Shown one piece after another: positions 1-8,300 of a stretch of DNA of 47,500 nucleotides (positions are counted from its first letter, which is position 1; every line of letters begins with the position of its first letter). Origin of the DNA: Saprospiraceae bacterium (GTDB lineage Bacteria > Bacteroidota > Bacteroidia > Chitinophagales > Saprospiraceae); contig JADKAE010000022.1 of NCBI GenBank assembly GCA_016715405.1, forward strand, positions 1 through 47,500, given 5' to 3'. The translations under genes were made by a program, and so were the position numbers. The notes under the pieces were generated by a model. It saw only the letters and a program-made list of their open reading frames with translations. It made no database searches and was not told where the DNA came from.

Positions 1-123
1 AAAAGGCGCTCGTGGCGCAACACCACCATTGCGGCAGTCCTTTTTAATCCGATGGGTACAGCGCTCATTTTTTTTCTTTATTTTCAAAATGCCAAATGGG
101 CAAATCGGGAAGAGGCGCGGTGA
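1..123 (+). CDS. C-terminal fragment of an unidentified, possibly membrane-associated protein
   Basis: The frame is open from the window edge for 40 codons to TGA at 121-123. It contains a basic stretch, then a hydrophobic run (residues about 15-30, including ALIFFLYF), then a charged tail, which would suit the last transmembrane helix of a membrane protein. It overlaps convergently the last 59 bases of the RluA-like gene. The fragment is too short to name a family. It could also be a chance open frame, so confidence is low. Confidence 0.3.
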   Translation, partial: KRRSWRNTTIAAVLFNPMGTALIFFLYFQNAKWANREEAR

Positions 124-752
124 TTGATGTTGGATTTCGGATTTCGGATTTCGGATTGGGCAAAGAGGTGTCCGAAAACGATAACTCCCTCGCATGCAAG
201 GCTATCGCATTAGGCGCGTATTCAACAGTCGAACCGTAGGTTTGGTCACCGATGATAGGACACCCCATATCCGCCAGTTGTACTCTGATCTGGTGGAATT
301 TTCCGGTATGGGGTATGATCTCCAACAAATAACGGCCTTCCGCTTCGGCCAGCAATTTATAACTCAAACTGCACGGAAAAGCGCCCTTGCCCGCCTCTTT
401 TGAATAAACCGCCTTTTTGCCAAAAGCGTCCTTTTGTATCCAGCCCTCCAGCAATCCCTGATCGCTGGGGGGCAGTTTCCACCACCGCCCAATACACTTT
501 TTGCACCTGCCTCTGCCGGAATTGCTCGTTGAGTTGTTTCAGCGCGCTTTTCTTTTTGGCCAGCAGCAATACCCCGCTCACCGGCCTGTCGAGGCGGTGC
601 ACGATGCCCACATAAGGCTCTCGCTTGCGCTGCTTCAGGTAGGCCAACACCTCCTCCTCTACCGAAGGATAGCCGTGCCTGTCGCGCTCCACCACCAAAC
701 CCGCCGGTTTGTTGATGGCAATCCACTGCGGGGTTTCTGCCAGGATGGTCAT
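65..752 (-). CDS. RluA-family RNA pseudouridine synthase, one frameshift
   Basis: RluA-type enzymes isomerise uridine to pseudouridine in rRNA or tRNA. The N-terminal part has INKPAGLVVE and the catalytic HRLDRPVSG motif (the Asp is the nucleophile). The C-terminal part has GKFHQIRVQLA and a GCPIIGDQTYG motif, so all family blocks are present. They lie in two frames. Reading the C6 run (G6 on the plus strand, 467-472) as C5 joins them into a 228-residue protein, a normal size for the short RluA-like group. Near the C-terminus a tandem 7-bp repeat (132-157) is translated as NPKSEIRNP, an unusual insertion between conserved ends. Specificity (rRNA or tRNA site) cannot be told from sequence. Confidence 0.85.
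132..157. repeat. tandem 7-bp repeat (GGATTTC) inside the 3' end of the RluA-like gene
   Basis: About 3.5 units of GGATTTC lie within the coding frame. The same unit recurs as a mirrored array at 28731-28810, so this is a copy of a dispersed repeat, here tolerated in a protein. Confidence 0.8.
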
Positions 753-857
753 GTTGACTGTTCTCTGTTATCGGTTGTCTGTTCTTTTTAATAGTGTAAT
801 TTACAAAGATAGAAACCAATAACGGATAACCGACAACAGAGAACGGACAACCGACAA
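753..857. repeat. mirrored short-word repeat around the RluA-like promoter
   Basis: The left arm (753-784) is built of GTTCTCTGTT and GGTTGTC words. The right arm (about 820-857) holds the reverse-complement words GGATAAC, GACAAC and AGAGAACGG. The AT-rich centre (785-819) holds a minus-strand TATCTTTG box. The same words recur at 46410-46510. Confidence 0.65.
804..836 (-). promoter_or_regulatory. predicted Bacteroidota promoter of the RluA-like gene
   Basis: On the minus strand TATCTTTG (811-804) matches the Bacteroidota -7 box TAnnTTTG. A TTG lies 22 bases upstream (836-834), slightly longer than the usual spacing of 19-21. The start codon at 752 is about 45 bases downstream. Confidence 0.45.
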
Positions 858-879
858 CAAAAATAACCCAAGCCCATAC

Positions 880-909
880 TTGGATTTTGCAGGATAACAT
901 GTATCTTTG
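880..909 (+). promoter_or_regulatory. predicted promoter of rpmE2 (L31)
   Basis: TTG at 880-882, 19 bases of spacer and TATCTTTG at 902-909 match the Bacteroidota consensus exactly. The L31 start codon at 940 follows after about 30 bases. Confidence 0.75.
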
Positions 910-939
910 CCGTCCAATTGGAAAGAAAATAGTGCGATC

Positions 940-1212
940 ATGAAAAAAAATATCCATCCGGAGAGCTATAGACTCGTTGTATTCAAAGATTTCTCGGCTG
1001 ACGAGGCCTTCATGACCCGTTCTTGCGTGCAAACGCGCGACAGCATCGTATGGGAAGACGGCAAAGAATACCCACTGGTTAAGCTGGAAATCTCCGCTTA
1101 TTCACACCCTTTCTTTACGGGTAAAATGAAATTTGTCGACACGGCAGGCCGTATCGATAAATTTAACAAGAAATTCTCGCAGACTAAGTTTGCTAATAAA
1201 ACCAACGAATAA
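940..1212 (+). CDS. rpmE2: 50S ribosomal protein L31, type B
   Basis: This is a protein of the large ribosomal subunit. The 90-residue product starts MKKNIHPESYRLVVFKD and contains the family block SAYSHPFFTGK. It lacks the four zinc-binding cysteines of type A L31 (only one Cys is present), so it is the zinc-independent type B paralogue. I chose the ATG at 940 because it gives the canonical N-terminus; the frame extends upstream but without family similarity. It has its own promoter and a strong terminator, so it is probably a single-gene transcript. Confidence 0.95.
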   Translation: MKKNIHPESYRLVVFKDFSADEAFMTRSCVQTRDSIVWEDGKEYPLVKLEISAYSHPFFTGKMKFVDTAGRIDKFNKKFSQTKFANKTNE

Positions 1213-1230
1213 TACAATTAGTCGTTGTGG

Positions 1231-1294
1231 CGAAAAATGAGTCACCCCTGATTTTGGCAATGGTCAAAATTCGAGGTGGCTCATTTTTTTTTAC
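1231..1294 (+). terminator. rho-independent terminator after rpmE2
   Basis: A long imperfect hairpin (arms AAATGAGTCACC and GGTGGCTCATTT, with a second inner pairing GATTTTG/CAAAATTC) is followed by a run of T. Confidence 0.85.
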
Positions 1295-1372
1295 CTAATA
1301 CCCACCGCATTATAGCCGCCGCTAATAACAAATCTGCGGTATTTTATGTTATCTGTTATTATCCTATACGCT

Positions 1373-2581
1373 ATGGCGCACTTAATTTTGTTTGAAGACG
1401 AGACGCGCGACAATCTCCTGCCGCTCACTTTCACCCGGCCGGTCGCAGAACTGCGCATCGGCATCCTCACAATCAAAGAAAAATGGGAACGATGGCTCGG
1501 GTGGCCGGTTTCTTATATCACCGAAGACTATCTGGCCGAAAAATATCCCATTGATTACGGCAAAGAGAATTACCTGGTCAACGCTTCAGCGCTGCCTTCT
1601 TCCCAGCTTTGCCGCCTCATCCGCCAGATGGATTTTAACGAAGCCCTCGTCCAGGGCGATCAACTGATCGCCGCCAAACTCGACGAACGGCAGTTGGAAC
1701 GCCTGGTGCAGGACAAAGACATCGAGCACCTCCAGTCGACCGACCTCGACGATACGGAATACCTCAAAATCAACGGCCCCTGGGATTTGTTCCGGCTAAA
1801 CGACCAAGCCCTACGCGACGATTTTGAACTGGTTACCCGCGACAGAACCTCCCAGCCCCTCAGCGATACTAACCGCGTGATCGGCGACGGCCCCGTCTTC
1901 CTCGAAGAAGGCGCCAGAGTGGAATGCGCCATCCTCAATACCCAAAACGGCCCCATTTATATCGGTAAAAATGCCGAGATAATGGAAGGCTGCATGATCA
2001 GAGGCGGATTTTCGCTGGGCGAAGGCGCCGTTGTCAAAATGGGCGCCAAAATTTACGGCGCTACGACTATCGGCCCTTATTGCAAAGTCGGCGGCGAAGT
2101 CAATAACTCGGTGTTGCTGGCCAACAGCAACAAATCACACGACGGCTACCTCGGCAATTCCGTGCTGGGCGAATGGTGCAACCTCGGCGCCGATACCAAC
2201 AACTCAAACCTCAAAAATACCTACGAAGAAGTCAAATTGTGGAACTACCCGGCTAAACGCTTCGTGCCCACCGGACTGCAATTCTGCGGACTTATTATGG
2301 GCGACCACTCCAAATGCGGTATCAATACGATGTTTAATACCGGCACAGTGGTGGGCGTTTGCGCCAATATCTTCGGCGACGGCTTCCCGCGCAATTATAT
2401 CCCCTCTTTTTCCTGGGGCGGGGTGCACGGCTATCAAACTTACCGCACCGATAAAGCTTTCGATATGATCGAACGCGTGATGGAACGCCGTCAACTTCCG
2501 TTTACCATCCAAGACCGGCTGATTATGCTGCGCATTTTTGAAGATACAGCACAATACCGCAACTGGGAGAAACACGCTTAA
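1373..2581 (+). CDS. GlmU-like putative sugar-phosphate nucleotidyltransferase/acyltransferase
   Basis: The 402-residue product belongs to the Bacteroidota GlmU-like family with an N-terminal nucleotidyltransferase-like part and a C-terminal left-handed beta-helix. The N-terminus LPLTFTRPVAELRIGILT is the family hallmark. From about residue 180 on, hexapeptide-type repeats occur (for example VFLEEGARVECAILN and ARVKMGAKIYGATTIG-like stretches), as in acyltransferases. It may act in UDP-sugar or cell-envelope precursor synthesis, but the substrate is not proven. The ATG at 1373 gives the usual start MAHLILFED; an upstream in-frame start adds nine residues without similarity. The SCO-like gene follows after 8 bases, suggesting co-transcription. 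Confidence 0.85.
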   Translation: MAHLILFEDETRDNLLPLTFTRPVAELRIGILTIKEKWERWLGWPVSYITEDYLAEKYPIDYGKENYLVNASALPSSQLCRLIRQMDFNEALVQGDQLIAAKLDERQLERLVQDKDIEHLQSTDLDDTEYLKINGPWDLFRLNDQALRDDFELVTRDRTSQPLSDTNRVIGDGPVFLEEGARVECAILNTQNGPIYIGKNAEIMEGCMIRGGFSLGEGAVVKMGAKIYGATTIGPYCKVGGEVNNSVLLANSNKSHDGYLGNSVLGEWCNLGADTNNSNLKNTYEEVKLWNYPAKRFVPTGLQFCGLIMGDHSKCGINTMFNTGTVVGVCANIFGDGFPRNYIPSFSWGGVHGYQTYRTDKAFDMIERVMERRQLPFTIQDRLIMLRIFEDTAQYRNWEKHA

Positions 2582-2589
2582 TCTCTGAT

Positions 2590-3234
2590 ATGAATACGCT
2601 CCGCTTCGCAATCCCTGTCGCCGTTTTACTAGCATCTGTAATGGTAGCCTGTCATCAGGAACCCGCAGAAAAGATGCTCCCCTATTATGGTTTTCACGAT
2701 GTGAATCCCAATACAGGCGATACCATCTACCACAAAATCCCCGACTTTGAATTTATCAATCAGGATAGCCAGCTTATTACCAATGCTACTTTTGAAGGCA
2801 AAATATATGTGGCCGATTTCTTTTTTACCTCCTGCCCTACGATTTGCCCCAAAGTAGCCCAGCAAATGCTGCGCCTGCACGATCGCTATCAACAAAACGA
2901 TCGCCTATTGCTGCTCTCCCATACTATTGATATTAAACACGATACAGTGCCCAGACTCAAGGAATACGCCGAAAAGCTACAGGTGCAATCGAGCAAATGG
3001 CATTTTGTGACCGGCGATCGCGATGCGATTTACGGTATCGGCGACGATTATATGAGTATCGCTAAAGAAGATCCCAACGCCCCCGGAGGTTTCGACCACA
3101 GCGGCTGGCTATTGCTTATCGACGAAAATCGCCATATCCGCGCCTATTGCGACGGCACCGACCCCGAGGCAGTGACCAAATTTATGAACGATATCGATTG
3201 GCTGCTGGCGCATCCGGCGGGATTCAAGGAGTAA
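2590..3234 (+). CDS. SCO1/SenC-family lipoprotein, thioredoxin fold
   Basis: SCO proteins deliver copper to, or control thiols of, the CuA site of cytochrome c oxidase at the membrane. The 214-residue product has a lipoprotein signal with Cys21 (SVMVAC), the copper/redox motif C82-PTI-C86 in a thioredoxin-like core, and the distal ligand His170 in GGFDHSG. All three metal ligands of the family are therefore present. It lies 8 bases after the GlmU-like gene. No cytochrome oxidase genes are seen in the window. Confidence 0.9.
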   Translation: MNTLRFAIPVAVLLASVMVACHQEPAEKMLPYYGFHDVNPNTGDTIYHKIPDFEFINQDSQLITNATFEGKIYVADFFFTSCPTICPKVAQQMLRLHDRYQQNDRLLLLSHTIDIKHDTVPRLKEYAEKLQVQSSKWHFVTGDRDAIYGIGDDYMSIAKEDPNAPGGFDHSGWLLLIDENRHIRAYCDGTDPEAVTKFMNDIDWLLAHPAGFKE

Positions 3235-3396
3235 GGACTTTGCGACTGTAAGACTTTACGACTATACGACTATACGAACAAGAAAAGCCTCTCCTACAGT
3301 CCTACAGTCCTACAGTCTTAAAGTCCTATAGTCCTAAAGTCCTACAGTCTTAAAGTCCTACAGTCCTAAAGTCCTATAGTCCTAAAGTCCTATCAA
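3233..3396. repeat. mirrored 8-bp tandem repeat array (AGTCCTAC type)
   Basis: The left arm (3233-3277) runs as GACTTTGCGACTGTAAGACT-like words. The right arm (3294-3396) has about 13 units of AGTCCTAC, AGTCCTAA, AGTCCTAT or AGTCTTAA in an 8-bp period. The arms are reverse complements in wording, so the region can fold as an imperfect hairpin. It fills the gap between the SCO-like and phosphatase genes. Confidence 0.9.
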
Positions 3397-3406
3397 TCTA
3401 TCTGCT

Positions 3407-3934
3407 ATGTCTCATATCAAAGGCTGGACCTTATTCCTCGATCGCGATGGCGTGATCAACCGGCGCCTGCCCGGCGACTATGTGAAGATATGGCCCCAAT
3501 TCGAATTCCTCCCCGGCGTCTTGCCGGCGATTGCCGCTTTTTCCCCGCTTTTCAAGCACATTATAGTGGTCACTAACCAACAGGGCATCGGCAAAAGGCT
3601 TATGGACGAAGCCCAATTGGCCGATATCCACAGGCGCCTCAAAGAAACGGTTGCGGCTGCCGGCGGTCGCATAGACGCTATCTACTTTTGTCCACACCTC
3701 TCCGCCGACAACTGCACTTGCCGAAAGCCCAATCCAGGTATGGCTTTACAGGCGCAAGTTGATTTTCCGGATATCGACTTTACAAAGTCAGTAATGGCCG
3801 GCGACACGGCTTCCGATATCCAATTCGGCTTAAACCTGGACATGACCACCGCCTGCATCGGCAATGAAGATACCGCTCCTGGTCGCCGCATTATCGCTTC
3901 GATAGCCTGGCTGATATGGCGCAAACTTGGTTAA
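3407..3934 (+). CDS. gmhB: HAD-IIIA phosphatase, GmhB-like (heptose bisphosphate phosphatase type)
   Basis: GmhB removes the 7-phosphate of D-glycero-D-manno-heptose 1,7-bisphosphate for lipopolysaccharide core synthesis. The 175-residue protein has the HAD nucleophile motif FLDRDGVIN (Asp12, Asp14), the second motif VVTNQQGIG, and a zinc loop CPH...CTCRKPNPG (three Cys and one His) typical of the GmhB group. The C-terminal block AGDTASDIQFG carries the Mg-binding Asp residues. Related histidinol-phosphate phosphatases share this fold, so the exact substrate is inferred. It starts 10 bases after the repeat array. Confidence 0.8.
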   Translation: MSHIKGWTLFLDRDGVINRRLPGDYVKIWPQFEFLPGVLPAIAAFSPLFKHIIVVTNQQGIGKRLMDEAQLADIHRRLKETVAAAGGRIDAIYFCPHLSADNCTCRKPNPGMALQAQVDFPDIDFTKSVMAGDTASDIQFGLNLDMTTACIGNEDTAPGRRIIASIAWLIWRKLG

Positions 3935-3958
3935 CTTTGTGAGGAAAATGATTCATCC

Positions 3959-5065
3959 ATGCACCTATACCAAATCTCACAAATCAAACCGGCGCCGGCC
4001 GATCACCTGATCGCACTCGACGTGGAAGCACTCGGCGATGTGCCGCACAAAGACCAACTTGTCTTTTTCAAAGGCAATGGCGGCGATACGGCAGTAACGG
4101 CCATAGAAAGCGTTAAAAAAATTGGCGACAAAAAATATACGCTGGAACTGGCCATCCTCACCGATTATATCGAAATCGACCTCCAGGAAATTATGCCGGG
4201 CAAACGCCTGCTGGGCGGGCCTTCTAAAGACGATTTCTTCCAGCTCAGCCTCGTACAACGGCACCAATGGCTCGTGGAATTAGCAAAATCGTATTGCAGT
4301 AAAGCCGTTGGGGAGTACATTGCCGCTGCCCTGCGCCAGGGTGTGGGCCTGGTCACCTCCGAAGAAGGACGCGGCAACCGCACGGGAGGCAGCCGCCTGG
4401 GCGGCTCACCCGATTTACCCGCCGGCATCCGTTGGCCGCATACCCCCGGCGGGCTCCCGCTGGGATTACTCGCGCAATTCAATATCGGCGAACTCCGGCA
4501 ATTGCCGCACATCACCGCGCTAAAAGACTTTCCGGGACAGGGCCTCTTATCATTTTTTGTGTATCCTTTCGCCGAAGGCGATAGCGATTTATTGCAAAAG
4601 CCTGGCAATTATAAGGCGATGTATTTTCCCGATATCACGGCCTTGAAAAAACAGCCGGAGCCCGAAGAACTCGAAGAAGCCGTGTGGCCCGATCCTGCCT
4701 TCTGCCTGCCGTTTGATGTGCTGGAATTGCCGTCGGTAGTAACGGCGACAAGGGAAAACGCAGGGTGGTCGCCCACCGATTTGCGCGACTATGGGTATTG
4801 CTACCAAATTTGCCGCGAATACCTCACCGCTGCCGATTACCGCAATAAACTGCTGGGATATCCCGATCAGCTACCGGAGTTGGCCGGTGACAGGCCGCCG
4901 CTGGCCAGGCCGGGAGAACTTCTCCTTTTTCAATATGATTGTACCGATCCTGTGCTCGATTTAATGCCCTTTTTGGGTGAAGGCGTATTGTACTTTTTTA
5001 TCCAGGAAACACACCTGAAAGGCCTCCATTTTGACGAAGTGAGATTGGAAGTAGAAGGCGCCTGA
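3959..5065 (+). CDS. DUF1963 (YwqG-like) protein
   Basis: The 368-residue protein has the DUF1963 features: SRLGGSPDLPAG followed by W-P, then PLGLLAQFNIGEL, a GLLSFFVY segment, a GYPDQLP block and the closing LLFQYD plus GVLYFFIQ. The biochemical role of this family is unknown. An extra N-terminal region of about 120 residues precedes the domain. It has no signal peptide and is probably cytoplasmic. It lies 24 bases after the phosphatase gene and may share its transcript. Confidence 0.8.
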   Translation: MHLYQISQIKPAPADHLIALDVEALGDVPHKDQLVFFKGNGGDTAVTAIESVKKIGDKKYTLELAILTDYIEIDLQEIMPGKRLLGGPSKDDFFQLSLVQRHQWLVELAKSYCSKAVGEYIAAALRQGVGLVTSEEGRGNRTGGSRLGGSPDLPAGIRWPHTPGGLPLGLLAQFNIGELRQLPHITALKDFPGQGLLSFFVYPFAEGDSDLLQKPGNYKAMYFPDITALKKQPEPEELEEAVWPDPAFCLPFDVLELPSVVTATRENAGWSPTDLRDYGYCYQICREYLTAADYRNKLLGYPDQLPELAGDRPPLARPGELLLFQYDCTDPVLDLMPFLGEGVLYFFIQETHLKGLHFDEVRLEVEGA

Positions 5066-5100
5066 CCGAGGAAGGACAGACGTTTACCGGGAACCGGGAT

Positions 5101-5133
5101 ACGTTTACTAAACCTGGCAGGTTTAGTAAACGT
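5101..5133. repeat. perfect 33-bp palindrome
   Basis: Arms of 16 bases (ACGTTTACTAAACCTG and its exact reverse complement) surround one base. A diverged partial copy of the arm (ACGTTTACC) lies just upstream at 5080. It sits after the DUF1963 gene and could act as a terminator-like hairpin or be a dispersed palindromic element. Confidence 0.9.
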
Positions 5134-5143
5134 TAATCGTGCC

Positions 5144-5174
5144 AAAAAAAAAAGCCCGCAACGTTATGCGGGCC
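5144..5174 (-). terminator. rho-independent terminator of the repeat-adhesin transcript
   Basis: Read on the minus strand, the GC-rich stem GCCCGCA/TGCGGGC with a short loop is followed by ten T residues. It lies downstream of the minus-strand gene that ends at 5353, beyond the 8-bp repeat array. Confidence 0.85.
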
Positions 5175-5232
5175 AATAAACATCTTGCATCTTTTTCAAA
5201 ACTCGTTTGGAATAATCCAAATACCGTGCCAG

Positions 5233-5353
5233 AAAAGACTTTACGACTTTAGGACTGTACGACTTTAGGACTATTAGACTATTAATCATTATAAGTCGTA
5301 CAGTCGTAAAGTCGTACAGTCGTACAGTCGTACAGTCGTACAGTCGTACAGTC
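5233..5353. repeat. mirrored 8-bp tandem repeat array (CAGTCGTA type)
   Basis: The left arm (5233-5283) has ACTTTACGACTTTAGGACTG-like words. The right arm (5293-5353) has AGTCGTAC/AGTCGTAA units, the last five nearly identical. The centre is TTAATCATTATA. The array runs up to the stop codon of the adhesin gene. Confidence 0.9.
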
Positions 5354-8300
5354 TATTCTTTCACAAACCTAATCGTCTGCATCTCTTCGCCTTGCTGTAC
5401 TTGCAGGAAGTAAATACCTGACAGCAGCGCTTGTACGTCGAGTTCAAGTTGATAGCTGCCGGGGGTTACCGTCATTTGACGACGCTCCACTTCCTGGCCG
5501 TTCGCATTGAGGATGCGCACCAGCGCCTGCTGAGGCGTATCAGCGTGCTGCAACCAACGCGCCACCAACATATCGGTGGCGGGGTTGGGCATCACAGATA
5601 CGTTCATTGCCTTAGCGGCAAGCACAGTTTGGCTGCCTGGTTGTACAAGCGATTCGGGCGTTTGCCCCAACAGGTTAACATCCACCTTATTTACCGTTAT
5701 GTAGTTGTCCGAAAGCTCGAAGCAATCATCGGAAAGCACTGTCGTAGCGGCATTGTCGCCCACGTTGACCGTCAGGTTGCCCGTATAGGCCAGGCCCCAA
5801 ACGAGGCTCACACCCTGGGGTTCTCCTTCGAAATCAAAGTTATTGCCGGTCACCACGTGTTGCACGGTGAAGCTCTGGTCGGTAATGAGATAGGCATAAG
5901 GCGAATTGGATGCACCGGTAGCCGTAAAGTTGATCACATCGGGTTGGTCATCATTGACAACGACGGTCACCGTCGAATCTCCATCCGTTGTGCTCACGGC
6001 GCCCGCCTGCGGGATGCCGATGATAACGGTAATATAGTTATCGGATACATCAAAGCAATCGTCGGCCAGCGGATCAACGCCCACTTCGTCGCCAAATCCG
6101 GCGGTAAAGTTGCCGAGGTGAGAAATACCGTATATGCGTACTTCACCCGGACTGGCAGCGTCAAAATTGATCGCATTGCCGTTGATGTTGGGGATGATGA
6201 CCCTGTTGTCGGTACCAGTAATCACATAGCGGTAATCGCCAAGCGTGCTGGAAGTCAGCAATATTACCACGTCGGAGGAATCGTCGCCCGGGCAGGTGTA
6301 AATCGTGGTCAGCCCGCTCAGTGTAGACAAGGTGCCGCCATCGGTGGGCAAAGAACGCGTGACGCTTACAAAATTGCCCGACAATTCGTGGCAGCTGCTG
6401 GCCAGGTCGGTGACCAGGATAGCCTGACCCGGCTCAATGATAATATTGCCGGTATAAGACAAGCCCCAAACATGATAATCGCCAGGTACAAAATCATTGA
6501 AGTTGATTACGTCGTCGTGAATAATATCCAGAAGTATATTGGCGGGCGTCGTAACCAGATAAACGTAGCCCGACTGCGAAGTGCTGGAGGTGGCCATATC
6601 CAGTAAGCCGTCTTCGGCGCCGATACAAACCGTCACATCTGTTGCTCCGCCATCCGCCACGATATCGCCGCCTTCCGGAATATCGCGTACAACCGTGATA
6701 TAATTTTGCGAAAGCGAATAACATTCACTCGACAAGGTAGCAGAAGTGATGATAGTGCCGAGACCGGCCTGCAGGTTGCCGGAATAAGATATACCCCAAA
6801 CGCGCAGGCGGTTGAAACCTGTGCTTTCGAAGTCTTGCTGGCTTCCGTTAATCAGAGCGAGAATGACGTTGGTCTCGGTGGTGATTACGTATTGGTACGA
6901 GGCATCGGTTCCGAGGCTCGAATTGACAAAAGTAACCACATCGGGATTTCCGTCGCTGGCACAAACGTATACCGTATTTTGGTTGCCATCGCCAAAAATG
7001 ACGCCGCCGTCTACCTTGGTTTTATTGATGGCCAGGAAGTTGTCGGTCAGATCCCAGCATTCGGAAGCCACCGGTACTTCGAAGAGATTATCGCCCGGGA
7101 AAATGATCAACTGGCCGATATAAGATACGCCGTAAATCTTCCAGTCGCCGCCTATCGCATTTTCAAAATCAAAACTATTATCGGTAATGATACCTACCAG
7201 GAAGTCATCTTCGTCTACTACGAGATAGGCGTAATTCGCGCCGGAAGCGCCGGTTGCCTCGTATTCCACGAGGTCGGGCGAACCGTCGCCCACACAGAGA
7301 TCTACAGCAGTGAGGCCGTCGAGTGTGGCGATCGTACCGCCGTCGGGCGCTTCGCGCAATACCTCTATGAAGTTGGAAGACAAGTCGTAGCAGCCCTCAG
7401 CCAGCGTGGCCGTAGCAGCATCCTGGCCGGCTTCGGCCAACAGGTTGCCGTTGAAGGCCAGCCCCCAGATGCGGAAATTGCCGAGGCCCAGTGCGCCGGC
7501 ATCTAACTGGGTATCCGTAGTCACCGATATAATCACATTGTTCAGGTCGGTGATCAGGAAAACAAATCCGTTGCCCGTTGCTCCCGAGCTGCTGTATGTC
7601 AATATGGTAGGAATTGAATCGCCCGGACAGATAGCGATGCTTGTTTCGCCGCCTTCAAGTTGTACATTGCCGCCTTCAGCGGGCTGGCGAAATATCGTCA
7701 CAAAGCTGTCGGAGAGGTCGTAGCAATCGTCGGTGAGTGTCACGGCGCCGGCATCGTCGCCTATTTGGGCGATAATGTTGCCGGTGTATGCCAATCCCCA
7801 AATGCGGTATTCGCCTTCGGGCAAAAAGCCTACGTCTACGCTACTGGAAGCCAGGACGCTGATGATCACGTTATTGGCATCGGTAAGAACATATACATAA
7901 GGCGTATTGGAGAATCCAGTGGCAAAAACAGCCACGAAATCACTTACATTGCCGCCAGGACAGCTATATACGGTAGAAGCGCCGGCTGTCGTAGTCAATT
8001 CGCCTCCGTTGGGTATTTCGCGGATCACCGTGATGAAGTTGTCCGATAAGTCGTAGCATTCGTCGCTAAGTGCTATTTCGCCGGCATTGTCACCTACCTG
8101 AGCGATGAGGTTTCCGGAGTATGCCAGTCCCTATACTCTGCTATTGCCAGGCGCAAGGGTTTCAAAATCGAAGAAAGCCTGGCTGGTTACGGCGACAATC
8201 GTATTGATCTCATTCGTGATCACGTATATATAGTTTGCCGAAGAGCTTCCGGTAGAAGCAAAGTCAATCACGTCGGGGTTGCCGTCGCCGGGGCAGGTAT

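Noticed and set aside
5431..6606. Open frame of 391 codons on the plus strand
   Set aside because: It mirrors the repetitive adhesin gene on the minus strand. Its repeats are the complement of that gene's repeats.
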